In this document: piece by piece, positions 1-11,525 of the stretch
Position numbering within the stretch: position 1 is the first letter of the stretch
Layout of the letters: each line of letters opens with the position of its first letter
NCBI GenBank assembly: GCA_037039685.1
Contig: JAWNGF010000006.1
Coordinates: forward strand, 2,666,001 to 2,730,000
DNA: 64,000 nt
Direction of reading: 5' to 3'
From: Ceratobasidium sp. AG-K
Lineage: Eukaryota > Basidiomycota > Agaricomycetes > Cantharellales > Ceratobasidiaceae
Notes under the pieces: generated by a model
Databases searched by the model: none
Seen by the model: the letters and a program-made list of their open reading frames with translations, nothing else
What the model was told of the DNA's origin: nothing
Translations under genes and position numbers: made by a program

Positions 1-381
1 GTTAAGGGGTTCAACTTAGACAAGTCTTAGAACCCAAGGAGTAGTGATAGTGAAGAGGATTGATTTAACAAGTCCTATTGGAGAGGAGGTCAACCCTTGT
101 TGTTAACTGGCTTGACCTCTAGGTTTATATACATGAGGGATCAGTGCCACGTCATCATCTATCAGTGTGAGAAAGCTGAGTACAACCAATGATAAGCAAG
201 ATAAGAGATATGACTCAACATTCTGGAAGTTCTGGAAGCACCACCAATATCAAATGAAAAGACAAATACATCACATGATACAAGTTAAGTGCCAGAGGAC
301 ATTTGTACCAAAAAAGGAAAGTGTTCGGAAAAAAAGATATAAAATCAGAATAAAATGTCTAAGCTTAGTCAGCTCATGACA
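1..381 (-). repeat. 3' LTR of element 1 (family A), truncated by window edge
   Basis: The minus strand starts TGTCATGAGCTGAC at 381, directly after a polypurine run. It matches the LTR at 21379-21791 throughout. About 32 bp of its far end lie outside the window. Differences from the 5' LTR are mostly CpG-type, and several sites read TG in one copy and CA in the other. Confidence 0.9.
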
Positions 382-393
382 TTACCCCCTCCT
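382..393 (-). other. Polypurine tract of element 1
   Basis: AGGAGGGGGTAA on the minus strand ends exactly at the 3' LTR edge, where plus-strand priming is expected in LTR retrotransposons. Confidence 0.75.
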
Positions 394-3300
394 AAGGGCC
401 TGGTGTGGTGGGGTGGAGTCTGTGGAATTTATCAACTAGTTCAGGAGCATTCTTGAGGTCTTCCTTTGATTGCCAAGAATTGTCTGCATGAGAGTATCCT
501 TTCCACTTGACATAATAGTGGAGTTGACAGCGAATTTTCTTGGAATTAAGGATCTCCTTGACTTCCCACTCTTCTTCTCCTTCTTGTGTGACAATAGGGG
601 GTGGTTGAGCGGGTTCACAACCATGGGGATCGGAGTGGAATTTGTTGAGCAGCATGACATGGAAGACAGGATGAATCTTTATTGATTTTGGTAATTCCAG
701 TCTAAAGGTGTGAGTCCCTACTTTTTCCAGTACTTTGTAAGGGCCTAAAACTTTGTGGGAGAGTTTTACTGAAGGTCTGTCTGTCAATATGTTTTGATGA
801 TTAAGCCAGACTTTATCTCCAGGGTTTATCTCTTCTGGTTCTTTGGCTCCTTTATCAAAGTAGTGTTTGTAGGACTGATTTGCTAGAATGAGAGCAGCTT
901 TGACTTCATCATATCCTTTCAACAGGAATTTCACATGGGCATCAGCTTCAGGAACGGTATAGTCTGATTCTTCCCCAATGTTCATTCTAGGGTTGAAACC
1001 CTGGCAGATCTGGAAAGGGGTTTTGCCAGTGGATGCTTGGATTCCATTGTTGTAAGCAAATTCTGCCATAGGGAGCAGGGCCACCCAGTTGTTTTGCCTA
1101 TGGTTGACAAAAGCCCTGATAAAGATTTCAACAACTTGGTTTGCCCGTTCTGACTGTCTGTCCATCCTTGGATGGTAGGCTGTGCTGAAGGTGGGTTTTA
1201 TGTCCAACTGTTTGTACAGATGCTTAATGAACTTTGAGTTGAAAGTGGATCCTCTATCCAAGACTGTTGCTTTTGGGGTGCCGTGAAGTTTCCGAATGTT
1301 TGCAACAAAGATATTGGCCATGTCTACTGCTGTGGCCGTTGATTTGCAAGGGAGATAGTGTGCCATCTTGGAGAACTGATCTACCACTGTCAAGATTGCA
1401 TCATATCCTTCTGACTCTGGGAGCCCTACAATCATGTCATAGGAGATCTCCTCCCAAGGTCTCTCAGGAATATGTAAAGGACGCAGTAATCCTGTGGGGA
1501 GTTGGTTCAATGATTTAACTCGAATGCATGTTTTGCAGTGTGGCACATAAGAGTTGACAAATTTCTTCATGGTTGGCCAGTAGTAAGTTCTTGAGACTAA
1601 TTCCAATGTTCTTGCTTGTCCAGGATGCCCAGCTGTAATATTGTCATGGCGCAATTCCAATATCAGGTTTCTGACTGTTTCATCCCTGGGGACAAAGATC
1701 CTTCCCTTGAACATTAGGAGTCCTTCTTTGTATTCCCAATCTTTGACTTTTTCTCTGTTTCTCAGCTTATTGTGAGCTTTGTCTAATCTGGGGTCTTCTC
1801 TGATTGCTTCTCTGATTAGGTTGTTGATCTCCTGGTCAGGGGTAATAGCCAAAATAAAAATATCTGGTTTAAGGAGAACTTGGTTCTCTACCCCCCCCAA
1901 AGGTTCTAGGTTGTATCACCTTGAGAGAATGTCTGCTTTTTTATTCTGGTTTCCTGGCCTGTACATGATTTGGAAGTTGAAGTCCACCAGGAAGTTCATC
2001 CAACGGATTTGGCGTTGGTTCAGTTGTTTGGATGAGGAGAAGTATTCCAAATTCTTGTGATCTGTTATGACTTGAATGGCTTTTTCTGTTCCTTGAAGTA
2101 AGTGCTGCCATTCCTTGAAGGCCCTAATAATTGCCAATAGTTCTTTATCAAAAATGTTGTAGTTTTGTTCAGCCGGATTTAGTGATTTAGAAAGGAAAGC
2201 TACTGGGTGCAATTTCCCTTCTTCATCCTTTTGAGATAAAACTGCGCCTGTGGCAAACCCTGACGCATCTGTTTTGAGGAAAAACTCCTTATTTTGATCA
2301 GGTTGCATCATCACAGGTGCCACCTTAAGAGCTTCCTTTAGTGCATTCATGGCATTCTGTTCTTTGCTTGTCCACTGCCACTTTTGATCCTTTTTGAGTA
2401 GGTTGTATAGAGGTCTAGCTTTGCCAGCAAAGTCTTGGATGAATCTTTGATAGAAATTGACAAATCCTAGGAACTCTTGGACTTGTTTGATGTTCTTGGG
2501 TGCTTTCCAATTCATAGCCACTGTGACCTTTTCCTGGTCTGTTTCAATCCCTTTATTTGAAATGACCAGTCCTACCCAGTCCAGTTTGGTTTGGTGGAAC
2601 TTGCATTTCCTCAGTTTCACAATCAACTTGTGTTCCCTTAGTCTTTTTAGCACCTCTTTGATGTGTCCTGGATGATCTTTGACTTATTTGGAAAAAATGA
2701 AGATATCGTCAATGTATACAAGTACAAAAACCCCCATACTGTCCCTGAATATAAAGTTCATTAGGGACTGGAAGCTTGATGGGGCGTTTTTGAGACCAAA
2801 GGGCATGACTTTCCATTCGTACATGCCATACTGAGTTTTGAAGGCTGTTTTCCATTTGTGTCCTGCCGCTATTCAGGTTTGATGGGATCCCTGTGCCAAG
2901 TCCAGAGTGGTACCAATGACAAACCCTTCCAGGGCCCTTAACCATTGATCCAGTAGAGGTACTCTGCTTGCATTGAATTTGCACAGCAAATTCACATATC
3001 TATAGTTGATGCAAAAGCGTAACTCTGGGTTGTTTGGATCTTCTGGATGGGGTTTTTTGATGAACAGAACTGGCAATGCCAAAGGAGACTTGGAAATTTG
3101 AATGTGTCCCCTTTGGATGAGGGTTTCTAGTACTTTCTTCATTTCTTTGTCTTCAGCTGGGGATGTTTTGTAAATAGGGCCATGCTTTAATTTGGCTTCT
3201 GGTAGGAGGTCGAGGGTAATATTGGTTGGTCTGTGAGGTGGGAGTTCTTCCAATCTGGATTCGTCAAATACATCTGCAAACTCCTTGTATTCCTCTGGTA

Positions 3301-3853
3301 ATGTAGCTTCAGCTGCAATCTGGAGTGTAGATGGAACTTCTAGGCAGTTTTTTGAGCAGAACTTGCTTGTGTATGCAATTGTCCTGTTTTTCCAATTAAT
3401 TTGTGGGTTATGTTTCTTGAGCCATGACATCCCAAGTACAATGGGATGTCTTCCAATGTTTGTGACATGACATTCTATTTTGCTGGAATGTGTTCCCATG
3501 ACAAGTTTAAATTTAGTATAGAGGGTGACTTTTCCAGATGAAACTTCCCACCTGTCTATAACTTGTAGGGTCTTTGGTTTTTTGTGTTGAAAGAGGGGAA
3601 GGTTTGCTTCTTTTGCTATGGAAGGGTTGATGAAGCAGGATGTTGTGCCACAATCAAGGAGTGCTTGTCCAGAGAATTTTTTTGATTTGTTAACTGACTT
3701 AGAATCAGGAGCCGTAGTTAGTGGATGAGCGGTGAAATCAAGGTATAATTGGTTTTCATTTGATATTGACATGATTTCAAGTTCATCCATATTACTAGCT
3801 AATATATCACCAAGTACTTGGCTCCTTAATAAGCCTTGGTGATGTCTTTTCCC
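392..3853 (-). pseudogene. pol: pol of element 1 (PR-RT-RNaseH-IN-chromodomain), three stops
   Basis: One frame is entered by a -1 shift at 3847-3853. Protease lies near 3.65 kb and has DCGTT where DSGAT/DTGAS is usual. RT carries YIDDI near 2.7 kb, followed by RNase H. Integrase has an HHCC zinc finger (H..H, CKTC near 1.53 kb) and the DDE region with GLPESEG and HPRMDRQSE. A C-terminal chromodomain contains YYVKWKGYSHADNSW (about 470-560). In-frame stops lie at 2873-2875 (TGA), 2684-2686 (TAA) and 1916-1918 (TGA). Both TGAs fall where CGA is expected, so they look like CpG decay. The frame is otherwise unbroken, without indels. The chromodomain would be expected to steer integration to marked chromatin, which fits the nesting seen here. 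Confidence 0.88.
3806..3853 (-). promoter_or_regulatory. -1 ribosomal frameshift signal, gag-pol of element 1
   Basis: The heptamer G GGA AAA (3847-3853, minus strand) is in phase with gag. Three bases later comes a perfect 9-bp inverted repeat, ATCACCAAG (3835-3843) and CTTGGTGAT (3806-3814). A -1 slip leads without a stop into pol, whereas the zero frame ends soon after. Confidence 0.75.
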
Positions 3854-5178
3854 AACTCAATGTCTGAAGAGATTTCTTCAATCTGGGCTTCAAACCCTGA
3901 TGCTGTGTTCTCGGAAGGACAGACACTTGCTGAATGTCCCTCGCCACTGCAGGTGAAGCAAATAATTGGTCCCTTTCCCTTGCCATCAAGATCCATTGCA
4001 TTGGGGCCTTTAGCAGGAGTGGATGATTTAGGTGTTTGGATTGTGGGAGTATTGAAGGTAGTGGTTCTGGTGTACTTTTGAATTGCTCCAAATGGGATGT
4101 TTCCTTTAGTTCCATTGTCCCAGGAAATTTGTGGAACTGGGCGACCCTTGGCGTTTCTGGTGATGCTTGAGATTTTGCCATATTGCACCCCCCCTGTAGG
4201 TTTTGACATAAAGACGCAGTCATTTACATTGAACCTTTGCCCTAGTACTGTGTTTGGGGTGCTTGTAGCTGCCTTAGATGTGGCTTGTTTTGAAGTGCTA
4301 GTTTGCAGGCTTTGGGTTTTCTTGGGTGCATTGATGGTGTTCATTGTGGAATCAATCTCCAAGGCTCTCTTGCAGACTTGGTTGGAGGTTCTTGTTGCTT
4401 CATGGGGTTTAAAGTTTTGCAATACCATGGCCATCTTCATTTTGTCTTTGAGACCATTGTAGAAATCATCAAGGAGTACTTGGTCAGTGTATCCGAGTAC
4501 CAATGAATAAGTAATAAAGTCTCGTAGATAGTCTTGGACCAAATTCTTTTGGATCAGCTCCTTGTATAGTTGCCTGAAGCAATCGATCTTGTGAACGTCA
4601 CCAAACCTGGCTTGCATCTCATTCCAGAATTTGTCCATGTCATGTAGCCAATTTGTTGCTCCCCTTTGTGCTGTGTCCGCATTGATTCCTGGTTGCATCC
4701 ATATGTAGGCAGGTCCTTTGCAGTAACCCATGATGTAGGTAATTTTCTGTTCTGTGGTTGCTTGTGGGGATGTGTGGTTTATGTACAAGGTACATTGCGA
4801 TTTAAACTCGTCAAATTTGTCCATATCTCTGGAGAATTCTTCTGGGGGGTGCATTTTGAGTTTGTATCCCAGGGTGGTTGTTGACGCAGTGGTGGAGGGT
4901 GTTGCTCCCAGGTTTGCAAGTGACTGAGACACTGCATTCATTAATTGGTGAAGGGGGGTGATTTGTGCAGTTTGATTCTGAATTGCAATGATGTCTGCAA
5001 TGTTATTGTCAATTCCCTGTTCTAGGGTAGAGGTGATGCCATTTAAGGCATTGATGTGACCATTAATTTTTCTCACTTTGTCTATTAAGGCATTGATTGC
5101 ATGTGCAACTACATTGGGTCCGGATGTTGCCAAAATCTGGGTAAATCCCCCTTGACTGGGTGATGGGGCTCTCGACAT
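3826..5178 (-). CDS. gag: gag of element 1
   Basis: This is a 450-codon structural polyprotein. The ATG at 5178 is the first in frame and begins MSRAPSPSQ; the open frame extends further upstream but without ATG. The N-terminal third is helical, rich in I, N and Q. A capsid-like core follows, with WLHDMDKFWNEMQARFGD and an ELIQKNL helix. A CCHC zinc knuckle, CFTCSGEGHSASVC, lies near the C-terminus and would bind nucleic acid in the particle. The zero frame ends at 3826, just after the slippery heptamer, so Gag is the default product and Gag-Pol the minor one. The frame has no stops. Confidence 0.85.
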   Translation of the reverse strand: MSRAPSPSQGGFTQILATSGPNVVAHAINALIDKVRKINGHINALNGITSTLEQGIDNNIADIIAIQNQTAQITPLHQLMNAVSQSLANLGATPSTTASTTTLGYKLKMHPPEEFSRDMDKFDEFKSQCTLYINHTSPQATTEQKITYIMGYCKGPAYIWMQPGINADTAQRGATNWLHDMDKFWNEMQARFGDVHKIDCFRQLYKELIQKNLVQDYLRDFITYSLVLGYTDQVLLDDFYNGLKDKMKMAMVLQNFKPHEATRTSNQVCKRALEIDSTMNTINAPKKTQSLQTSTSKQATSKAATSTPNTVLGQRFNVNDCVFMSKPTGGVQYGKISSITRNAKGRPVPQISWDNGTKGNIPFGAIQKYTRTTTFNTPTIQTPKSSTPAKGPNAMDLDGKGKGPIICFTCSGEGHSASVCPSENTASGFEAQIEEISSDIELGKDITKAY

Positions 5179-5414
5179 GTTGGAGTGGGGAATAACTAGA
5201 TTTATTGGGATCCAAGGCCGTACAAAATATTGCGGATTCTTCTTCAAACCCTTCTTTCTTTAATGAGGCACAAACTTTTCAAAAATACCAATTCAAGATT
5301 TTTGTCTTCCAAGAACAACACGTTGATTACTCCTAGTTCATTGTACTGTTTGTATATATAGTTACAACAAACGTCTTCAATAAAGAGTTTTAGGGATTCT
5401 AGTCTAAGCTGTTC

Positions 5415-5869
5415 TGTCATAAGCTTCTTCTTGGTGGCTATGAGACAAGCCGCGATGGAGAGTGGACGGCGCTAAGACCTAAGTGACCTCTTGAACCGCA
5501 ACACACTTAAGCGTCTGTAGGCTCTTGAGGGTAGGGGTGGTTCTAAGTGTCACTCAATGGGGATGTTTTGACGAGACAAAACAAGCTGGGGTTACCAGGC
5601 TTGTTGGTCCTCTATATATATTCAGGAAGTGGCCAAGTCATACAAGGCGCAGCCACATGAGTCATACAGTCTACCAGTCAGGAGTGTCCATGTGAGTCAT
5701 GCTGTATGAACAGACATGACTCGTACAAAGCACAGCCGCGTTACACAATGTAACAGAATAACCACAAGAAGGTGGCAACGCGGCGAACGGAAACGGAACC
5801 TAACACAAAAGAAGGGAACAGGCAGGCGGGACAACAGTCGAGTCCGATGGAGTGAGCTGGCTCACGACA
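5415..5869 (-). repeat. 3' LTR of element 2 (family B, 455 bp)
   Basis: On the minus strand it runs TGTCGTGAGCC...AAGCTTATGACA, beside the polypurine run at 5870-5882. It differs from the 5' LTR at 7 positions by my reading, 6 of them C/T or G/A at CpG. Confidence 0.95.
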
Positions 5870-5882
5870 TTACTCCCCCCTA
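5870..5882 (-). other. Polypurine tract of element 2
   Basis: TAGGGGGGAGTAA on the minus strand abuts the 3' LTR. The same tract occurs in elements 3 and 4. Confidence 0.75.
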
Positions 5883-5910
5883 TGAGTCCATTTGGGGGAC
5901 CTGAATGGAC

Positions 5911-6674
5911 TTACTGCACCGTGCAGTCCTTCCCTTTCCTCAGCATAAATTCCTCAAGCCCTTCATCTTCCTCCAAGGTCAGGTCGATGGGATTGAACGC
6001 GGTGTTCCCCGGTTCGTCCGAGAACTTCTCCCATTCTTCCCATGTCTCCTCCCTTGTCCAGTCGGCCTTGGACCAGTCCAAAACCCTTTCCTGAGCCTCC
6101 ACGAACTCCTTGTCCCACTGTCGCACATCGGGCTCTGCCTCCTTCCATGCCGACACGTCAGTCTCCTCCTTCTTCCACCAGTAGGGTTCCCAGTCGATCT
6201 TCTCCTTCTGGTATCGGCCCCTCTCCATCCTCCAGTCGCTCAGGTCCCTTTCGTAGTTGGCGTCCCAGGCATTGTTCCATCTAGGTCGGAGCGTTGGCTG
6301 CCTTCCGTCGTAACCTGGTACCCACTCGCTCGAGTACGCTCCTTCTTGTCCCCATTCGACCACCCCAAGCATGTGGGTGGAGAGGAGAACGACCTCCGAG
6401 ACCTGGAATGCGGCGCACCCCCGGCAGACAAATATGTCCTTCCGTAGGAGCTGCATGCGTGTCGGCCATTTTTTCCGACCCACTGGAATTCCCCCAGGTC
6501 TGGGTGGAGGATGTCGTCCGAGGCCCTGAAGTGCATTCTGCCCGAGCCTTGTTGTGACCTCTTGGAGACGTAGAGGGCGGCCCCGGAGTCAAGGATCCTT
6601 GCCGTGGCAAAGGCAGGTCCTTCGAGGACGCGGGTGAGGTTGTTGGCAATGGTGGAGCGGGTGACAGCAGGCAT
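5911..6674 (-). pseudogene. ORF3 of element 2, frameshifted
   Basis: This is the homologue of the intact ORF3 of element 3. The ATG is at 6674 (MPAVTRSTIANN). Around 6470 one C is missing before a run of six A (minus strand), so the N-terminal part and the C-terminal part, which starts at GKKWPTRM in the homologues, are in different frames. The tail is acidic and rich in Trp, Glu and Asp. The product has no recognised domain. Confidence 0.7.
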
Positions 6675-9600
6675 TGTAGAGGGCAAAAAAGATTTAAAGC
6701 GTAGAGTTGGGGGTGTTTCTTGGAATAGTAGCAAGCTTTGCAAGTGACACTACCCGTTTCACCCCTTCTGCCTTTTATCTTCCCTGGAGCATAGTTAGAT
6801 GGCGTGGGAGCTTCGGGGTGTCGGCGTAGAAGGTCCTTGATGATCTTTGAAAGGTGACCAAAATCTTCCGCCCTTTGTTCTGTGTCTTCTTCACTTCCAT
6901 AACCCTTCCATCTGACCCTGTAAAAAAGACCGTCCTTTGTCTCCTTCCAGTCCAAAATCTTCTCTACTTCATATTCCTCTTCTCCTTCTTTTGTTATGAT
7001 CGGCGGTGGTCGGGGTTGGTTTCGGCTGAATTCTGTGTCTTCCTTGTAAGGGCTGAGCAAATCAATGTGAAAAACAGGGTGCACCCTCATTGTTGCCGGC
7101 ACATCGAGCTCATAAGCATGTGACCCTATTTTTCGCTTTACAACAAATGGCCCGTGCTTTTTGTTATCCAGTTTCTTTGATGGTCTCTTTGTTTGAATGT
7201 TCTTTCCCAGCAGCCATACTAGATCTCCTTCTTGGTACTCGTTTCTTGGCTCTTCTTCTGGGAGCTTTTGGGTTTCCATAGATGCGATTGCTTCGTCGTG
7301 GATTTTACGCCATTTTTCTGTGATGTTGTTTGCTTCCGGAACCGCAGATTTTTCTGCTGAGATGTTCCACAGTGGTTCCCTCCCGTAGACGATTTCGAAA
7401 GGGGAACTTCCTGTTACGCGGTGTTTCTGTAGATTATAGCTGAATTCCGCAATCGGTAATAAGTCCGCCCAATCATCCTGTTGGTAGTTGATGAACGATC
7501 GTAGCCAGCCTTCCATCCATTGATTGATTCTCTCCGTTATTCCATCTGTTTGGGGGTGGTAGGCAGTACTGAAACCTGGGCTAGTTCCAATTCTCTCATA
7601 AACGGCCTTCATAAGTTTGGAATTGAAAGTAGTCCCTCGGTCTGAGATCGTGCTCTTTGGAAAACCGTGCAGTTTCCAAACATTTGTGACGAAAAGATTT
7701 GCAAGGTCGCTTGCTGTGTGAGATTCTTTGCAGGGTATGAAGTGTGCCATTCTTGAGAATCGGTCCACCACTACTAAGATGCTATCCAATCCTCTGGATT
7801 TTGGTAATTTCACTACAAAGTCGAACGCTATGTCTTCCCACGGTCCTTTTGGGATTTCGAGAGGCTTAACCGGAACTATCAATTTTGATCCCTTTGTCCG
7901 TTGGCAAGTTTCACAGGATTCCACGTATCTGTTTACGCTTTGCTTCATTCCCGGCCAGAAGTATCTTCTTGATATTAGTTCCAGCGTTCTAGCTTGTCCT
8001 TGATGTCCCGCGATTTTTGAGTCGTGGTGAACTCGCATGATGGCCAGCCTGGCTTCTTTATCTTCTGGCACGTAAATCCTTCCTTTGAACCATAAAAGTC
8101 CCTCTTTGAAATCGTAGTCCTTAGCACTGTGTTGTAGGGTTTTTGGTAACGTTTCCCTCGATTTGCAGATTTGTTTGATTTGTGCCAACCCTTTGTCTGT
8201 TTCCTGTGCCTCCTTGATAGTCTCTATGATGTCCGTGTCTACTTGTCCCACAAACCCCTTGAACTTTTCGACAGATATCATAACTTGTTCAGGCGTGGGG
8301 GTATCTTCATGGTCTGATCGCCTAGACAATAGGTCCGGTTTAGATGACAGGATTCCAGGGCGGTATATGATGTCAAAGTTATAGGAAGCAAGCAATTGGT
8401 GCCATCTTGCGTGTCGACGGTTGAAAGTTCTTGCTTCCTTCCAGAACTGTAGATTCCTATGATCGGTGTAGATGGTGATAGGGTCTTTTGTTCCTTCGAG
8501 GTATAGCCTCCAGTGTGTTAAAGATTCTATAATTGCCATAAGTTCTTTATTGTGGACGTCGTAGTTGAGCTGAGCCTTGTTAAAAGATTTTGAAAGAAAA
8601 GCAATAGGGTGTAGGTAGCCATTGTCTTGCCTTTGCGACAGGATTGCTCCCATTGCTACTCCACTTGCGTCTGTTTCCAAGAAGAAGGGTTTGTCAGGGT
8701 TTGGATGGTGTAGAGTGGGTTCCTTGCTGATTTCCGTTTTTAGGGCTTCAAATGCTTCCTGCTGATCATTTCCCCATTCCCATTTGTTCTCCTTTCTTGT
8801 TAAGGTTGTCAGGGGTTTTGCTAATCAGCTGAAATTTGGTACAAATCTTCGGTAGAAATTTGTGAATCCCAGGAATGCTTGGACCTGCTTGACTGTTTTT
8901 GGTTCCTTCCACTCCTTTATTGCCTTGACCTTTTCTTCCTCCATAGAGATGCCCAAGTCGCTGATTCCAAGTCCAGTATATGTTAATTTGGTGACAAAGA
9001 ATTCGCATTTTGGCAGCTTTGCGAAAAGATTTTCCTCCAGTAAGATCTTTAGTACTTTTCTGACATCCACGGTATGTTGGCTTCTGTCCTTGGAGAAGAC
9101 TAGGATGTCGTCAATGTATACGATGACACATACATCGATAAGATCATGGAAAATGTGATTCATATATCTTTGGAAAATGGCGGGCGCGTTTTTTAGTCCA
9201 AAAGGCATGACGACGTATTCGAAGAGTCCTTCTTTTGTTCTGAAAGCTGTCTTCCATTCGTTGCCTTCTCTAATTCTGATATTGTTGAAACCCATGCGTA
9301 GATCAATCTTGGAGAAAATTTTGGCGTCCTTGATTTTATCCAGGAGGTCTTCCATTAGGGGCATTGGGAGTCTGTCGTCCTTTGTAATGGCGTTTATTCC
9401 TCTGAGGTCCTGAATGAGTTGTAGCTGGCGAACTGCTCCTGGATTTTTTGGATCGATCGGTTTTTTAACAAAGAAACAAGGTGATGCAATGGGTGATTTG
9501 CTTGGTCGGATCTTTCCTGCTGCGATTTCTTCATCCAGATATTCTCTTAGTGCAATTGATTCTGCTGGAGAGAGTGGGATTGGTCTGGCCGGTTTTGGAA

Positions 9601-10174
9601 GTTCAGCTCCTTCCTTGAAATCGATGGCGCAGTCGTATGGTCGATGATCTGGGATTCTCTTGAATTTCTCTTCACTGAAGACATCGGCAAATTCCTTGAA
9701 TTCTTCGGGTAGGTCGTCTATTGAGGCTGTTCTTGCTTGGATGGGATCTGGCCGCCATGATATGTGCTTCGTTTTCCAATCGATGACTGGGTTTGCTTCT
9801 TCTAACCATTCCAGTCCTAGGATAAGTTTAGTTTCTCCAGTAGGCATAGCAAAGAAGATTTGTTTGAAGGTTCTTCCCTCCACGTCTAGTTCCAGCTTAG
9901 CTTTGAAGCGTATTTGGTGAGAGAGTTCCTTCCCCTGGATACCAATCACTTTTCTCGGAGTGGAAAGTTCCATGAGAGGAATATTGTTGGATCGAGCCCA
10001 AGAGATGTCCAAGAAGTTCCTTGATGCTCCAGAATCGATGAGGGTTGGGATAGGTTCTGTGATTCCGGCAACGTTTGCGTAAACAATGGTTGACTCATTT
10101 GTTGCTCTAAAGTACATTGTTTTCGTTGCCGGTTTTTTGGTCTCTCCACACACAGTTAGAGGGAGACCCCTTCT
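6281..10174 (-). pseudogene. pol: pol of element 2 (PR-RT-RNaseH-IN-chromodomain)
   Basis: It is entered by a -1 shift at 10174. Protease has LIDSGASRNF. RT has VIVYIDDILVFSK (about 9.1 kb). RNase H has ETDASGVAMGAIL and TDHRNLQ. Integrase has HHDSKIAGHQGQ, CETCQRTKG, a GLDSILVVVDRF core, TISDRGTTF and YHPQTDGITE. A chromodomain-like tail carries YRVRWKGYGSEED (about 6.9 kb), with EDTEQRAED where a Trp is common. A single TGA (8825-8827) lies between RT and RNase H, where CGA would fit. Element 3 has the same TGA. The frame stays open past the chromodomain and overlaps ORF3. Confidence 0.88.
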
Positions 10175-10180
10175 TTTCCC
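10139..10180 (-). promoter_or_regulatory. -1 frameshift signal, gag-pol of element 2
   Basis: The heptamer GGGAAAA (10174-10180) and a 5-base spacer are followed by complementary arms GGTCTC (10163-10168) and GAGACC (10139-10144), all on the minus strand. The gag stop lies inside the loop. The arrangement is identical in element 3. Confidence 0.72.
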
Positions 10181-11036
10181 GAGTCTTCCGTAATTGTTGC
10201 CTCCCTTCCTTTAACGCTGGGTTCCGTCGTTATCCATTCCTTGGACGGGCATTTGAATGAACGGTGTCCTTCCTGTCCGCACTTCAAGCAGCGGTTGCTT
10301 GCTATCCTTGCTTTGTATACTTTGTCGGGTAGCCGCTTTGTAGAGGATTGTCCGCTAGTGTTTGGTTGGGCTGCTTTCTTCCCTGTAGAGGTCTTGATTT
10401 GTTGCAATTTCTGGTCAATAGAGATTGCGATTGAGATCCACCTGTCAAGGGAAAGTTCTCGTTCTGTCCCATCTTCATTGATCAGGGTTAGTTCAAAACG
10501 AGCTAGTTCAGTTTTGACTTCAGGCTTCAATCCTTCCTTGAATTGGTTGATCCGAGCTTCCTGTCCCCAGTTTACGTCTACCAGAAGGTATTGGAATTCC
10601 GAAGCGTAGTTTGCTACTGAGTTGGTCTGTTTGCATTTTCGGATGTCCGATTCGGCTTTAGCCTTTTTGTTAGGATCGCTGAACTGTTCCATGAAGTGTG
10701 CTTTGAAACTTTCCCATGAGGCAAGATTTTGGTTGTTTTCTCCTTGGTTAAGCGATCGTAAGAGTACTTGTGCCCAGTGAGTGGCGGCCTTGTTCTCGGA
10801 TTTGAAGTTTGCTAGGGCTTTGCGGATCCTTTCTTTGCTGGAAGTGTATTGATCGCCTAGACGTACAAAGTAGCTCTCCATTTGTGTGATGAACATTTCG
10901 GCACCTTCTCCTTTCTTTCCGTTGAAGGCTTCTGGGCGAGTCACCTTGGGACGACGTGAACTGCTACCAATGTTTGGGTTCTCGGTCAGTCGTTGGATTC
11001 TTAATTCTAATTTGTCGATCCTGGTAGATTCCGCGT
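10156..11036 (-). pseudogene. gag: gag of element 2, C-terminal part
   Basis: This part starts at the element 3 junction (target repeat 11037-11041) and continues the gag frame that begins at 19388. It holds the retrotransposon gag core (MFITQMESYFVRLGDQY, WESFKAHFMEQFSDPNKK) and a CCHC knuckle, CLKCGQEGHRSFKC. The zero frame ends with TAA at 10156-10158. The insertion separates it from its start, so it is not expressed as a whole. Confidence 0.88.
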
Positions 11037-11041
11037 CTGGA

Positions 11042-11496
11042 TGTCATGAGCCAGCTCACTCCATCGGACTCGCCTGTTGTCTCATCCTCCTGTTCCCTTC
11101 TTTTGTTTTGTGTTTCCGTTTCCGCTTGCCGCGTTGCCACCTTCTTGTGGTTATTCTGTTACATTGTGTAACGCGGCTGTGCTTTGTACGAGTCATGTCT
11201 GTTCATACAGCATGACTCACATGGACACTCCTGACTGGTAGACTGTATGACTCATGTGGCTGCGCCTTGTATGACTCGGCCACTTCTTATATATATATAG
11301 AGGACCAACAAGCCTGGTAACCCCAGCTTGTTTTGTCTCGTCAAACATCCCCATTGAGTGACACTTTGAACCACCCCTACCCTCAAGAGTCTACAGACAC
11401 TTAAGTGTGTTGCGGCTCAAGAGGTCACTTAGGTCTTAGTGCCATCCACTCTCCATCGCGGCTTGTCTCATAGCCACTAAAAAGAAGCTTACGACA
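11042..11496 (+). repeat. 5' LTR of element 3 (family B)
   Basis: It runs from TGTCATGAGCC to CTTACGACA. It carries a TATA run and the predicted RNA start (see promoter entry). Confidence 0.96.
11289..11336 (+). promoter_or_regulatory. LTR promoter and predicted start of R (element 3)
   Basis: An AT-alternating TATA run ends near 11299. About 26-36 bp further on, AGCTTGTTTTGT (11325-11336) is the exact reverse complement of the bases at 11499-11510 just past the LTR. RNA starting at about 11325 would therefore have a 5' end able to pair with its own primer site. The start site is inferred from this complementarity and TATA spacing. Confidence 0.65.
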
Positions 11497-11498
11497 TT

Positions 11499-11510
11499 AC
11501 AAAACAAGCT
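11499..11510 (+). other. Self-primer binding site of element 3
   Basis: ACAAAACAAGCT lies 2 bp after the 5' LTR. No TGG start typical of a tRNA primer site is present. Twelve bases are complementary to the predicted RNA 5' end at 11325-11336. Tf1 and sushi-group elements are known to prime reverse transcription this way. Confidence 0.7.
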
Positions 11511-11525
11511 TAACAACATACAAAT

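Noticed and set aside
2709..2984. Frameshift in the RT of element 1
   Set aside because: The true RT frame is continuous through this segment apart from a TGA at 2873 and a TAA at 2684; the other frame is a shadow.
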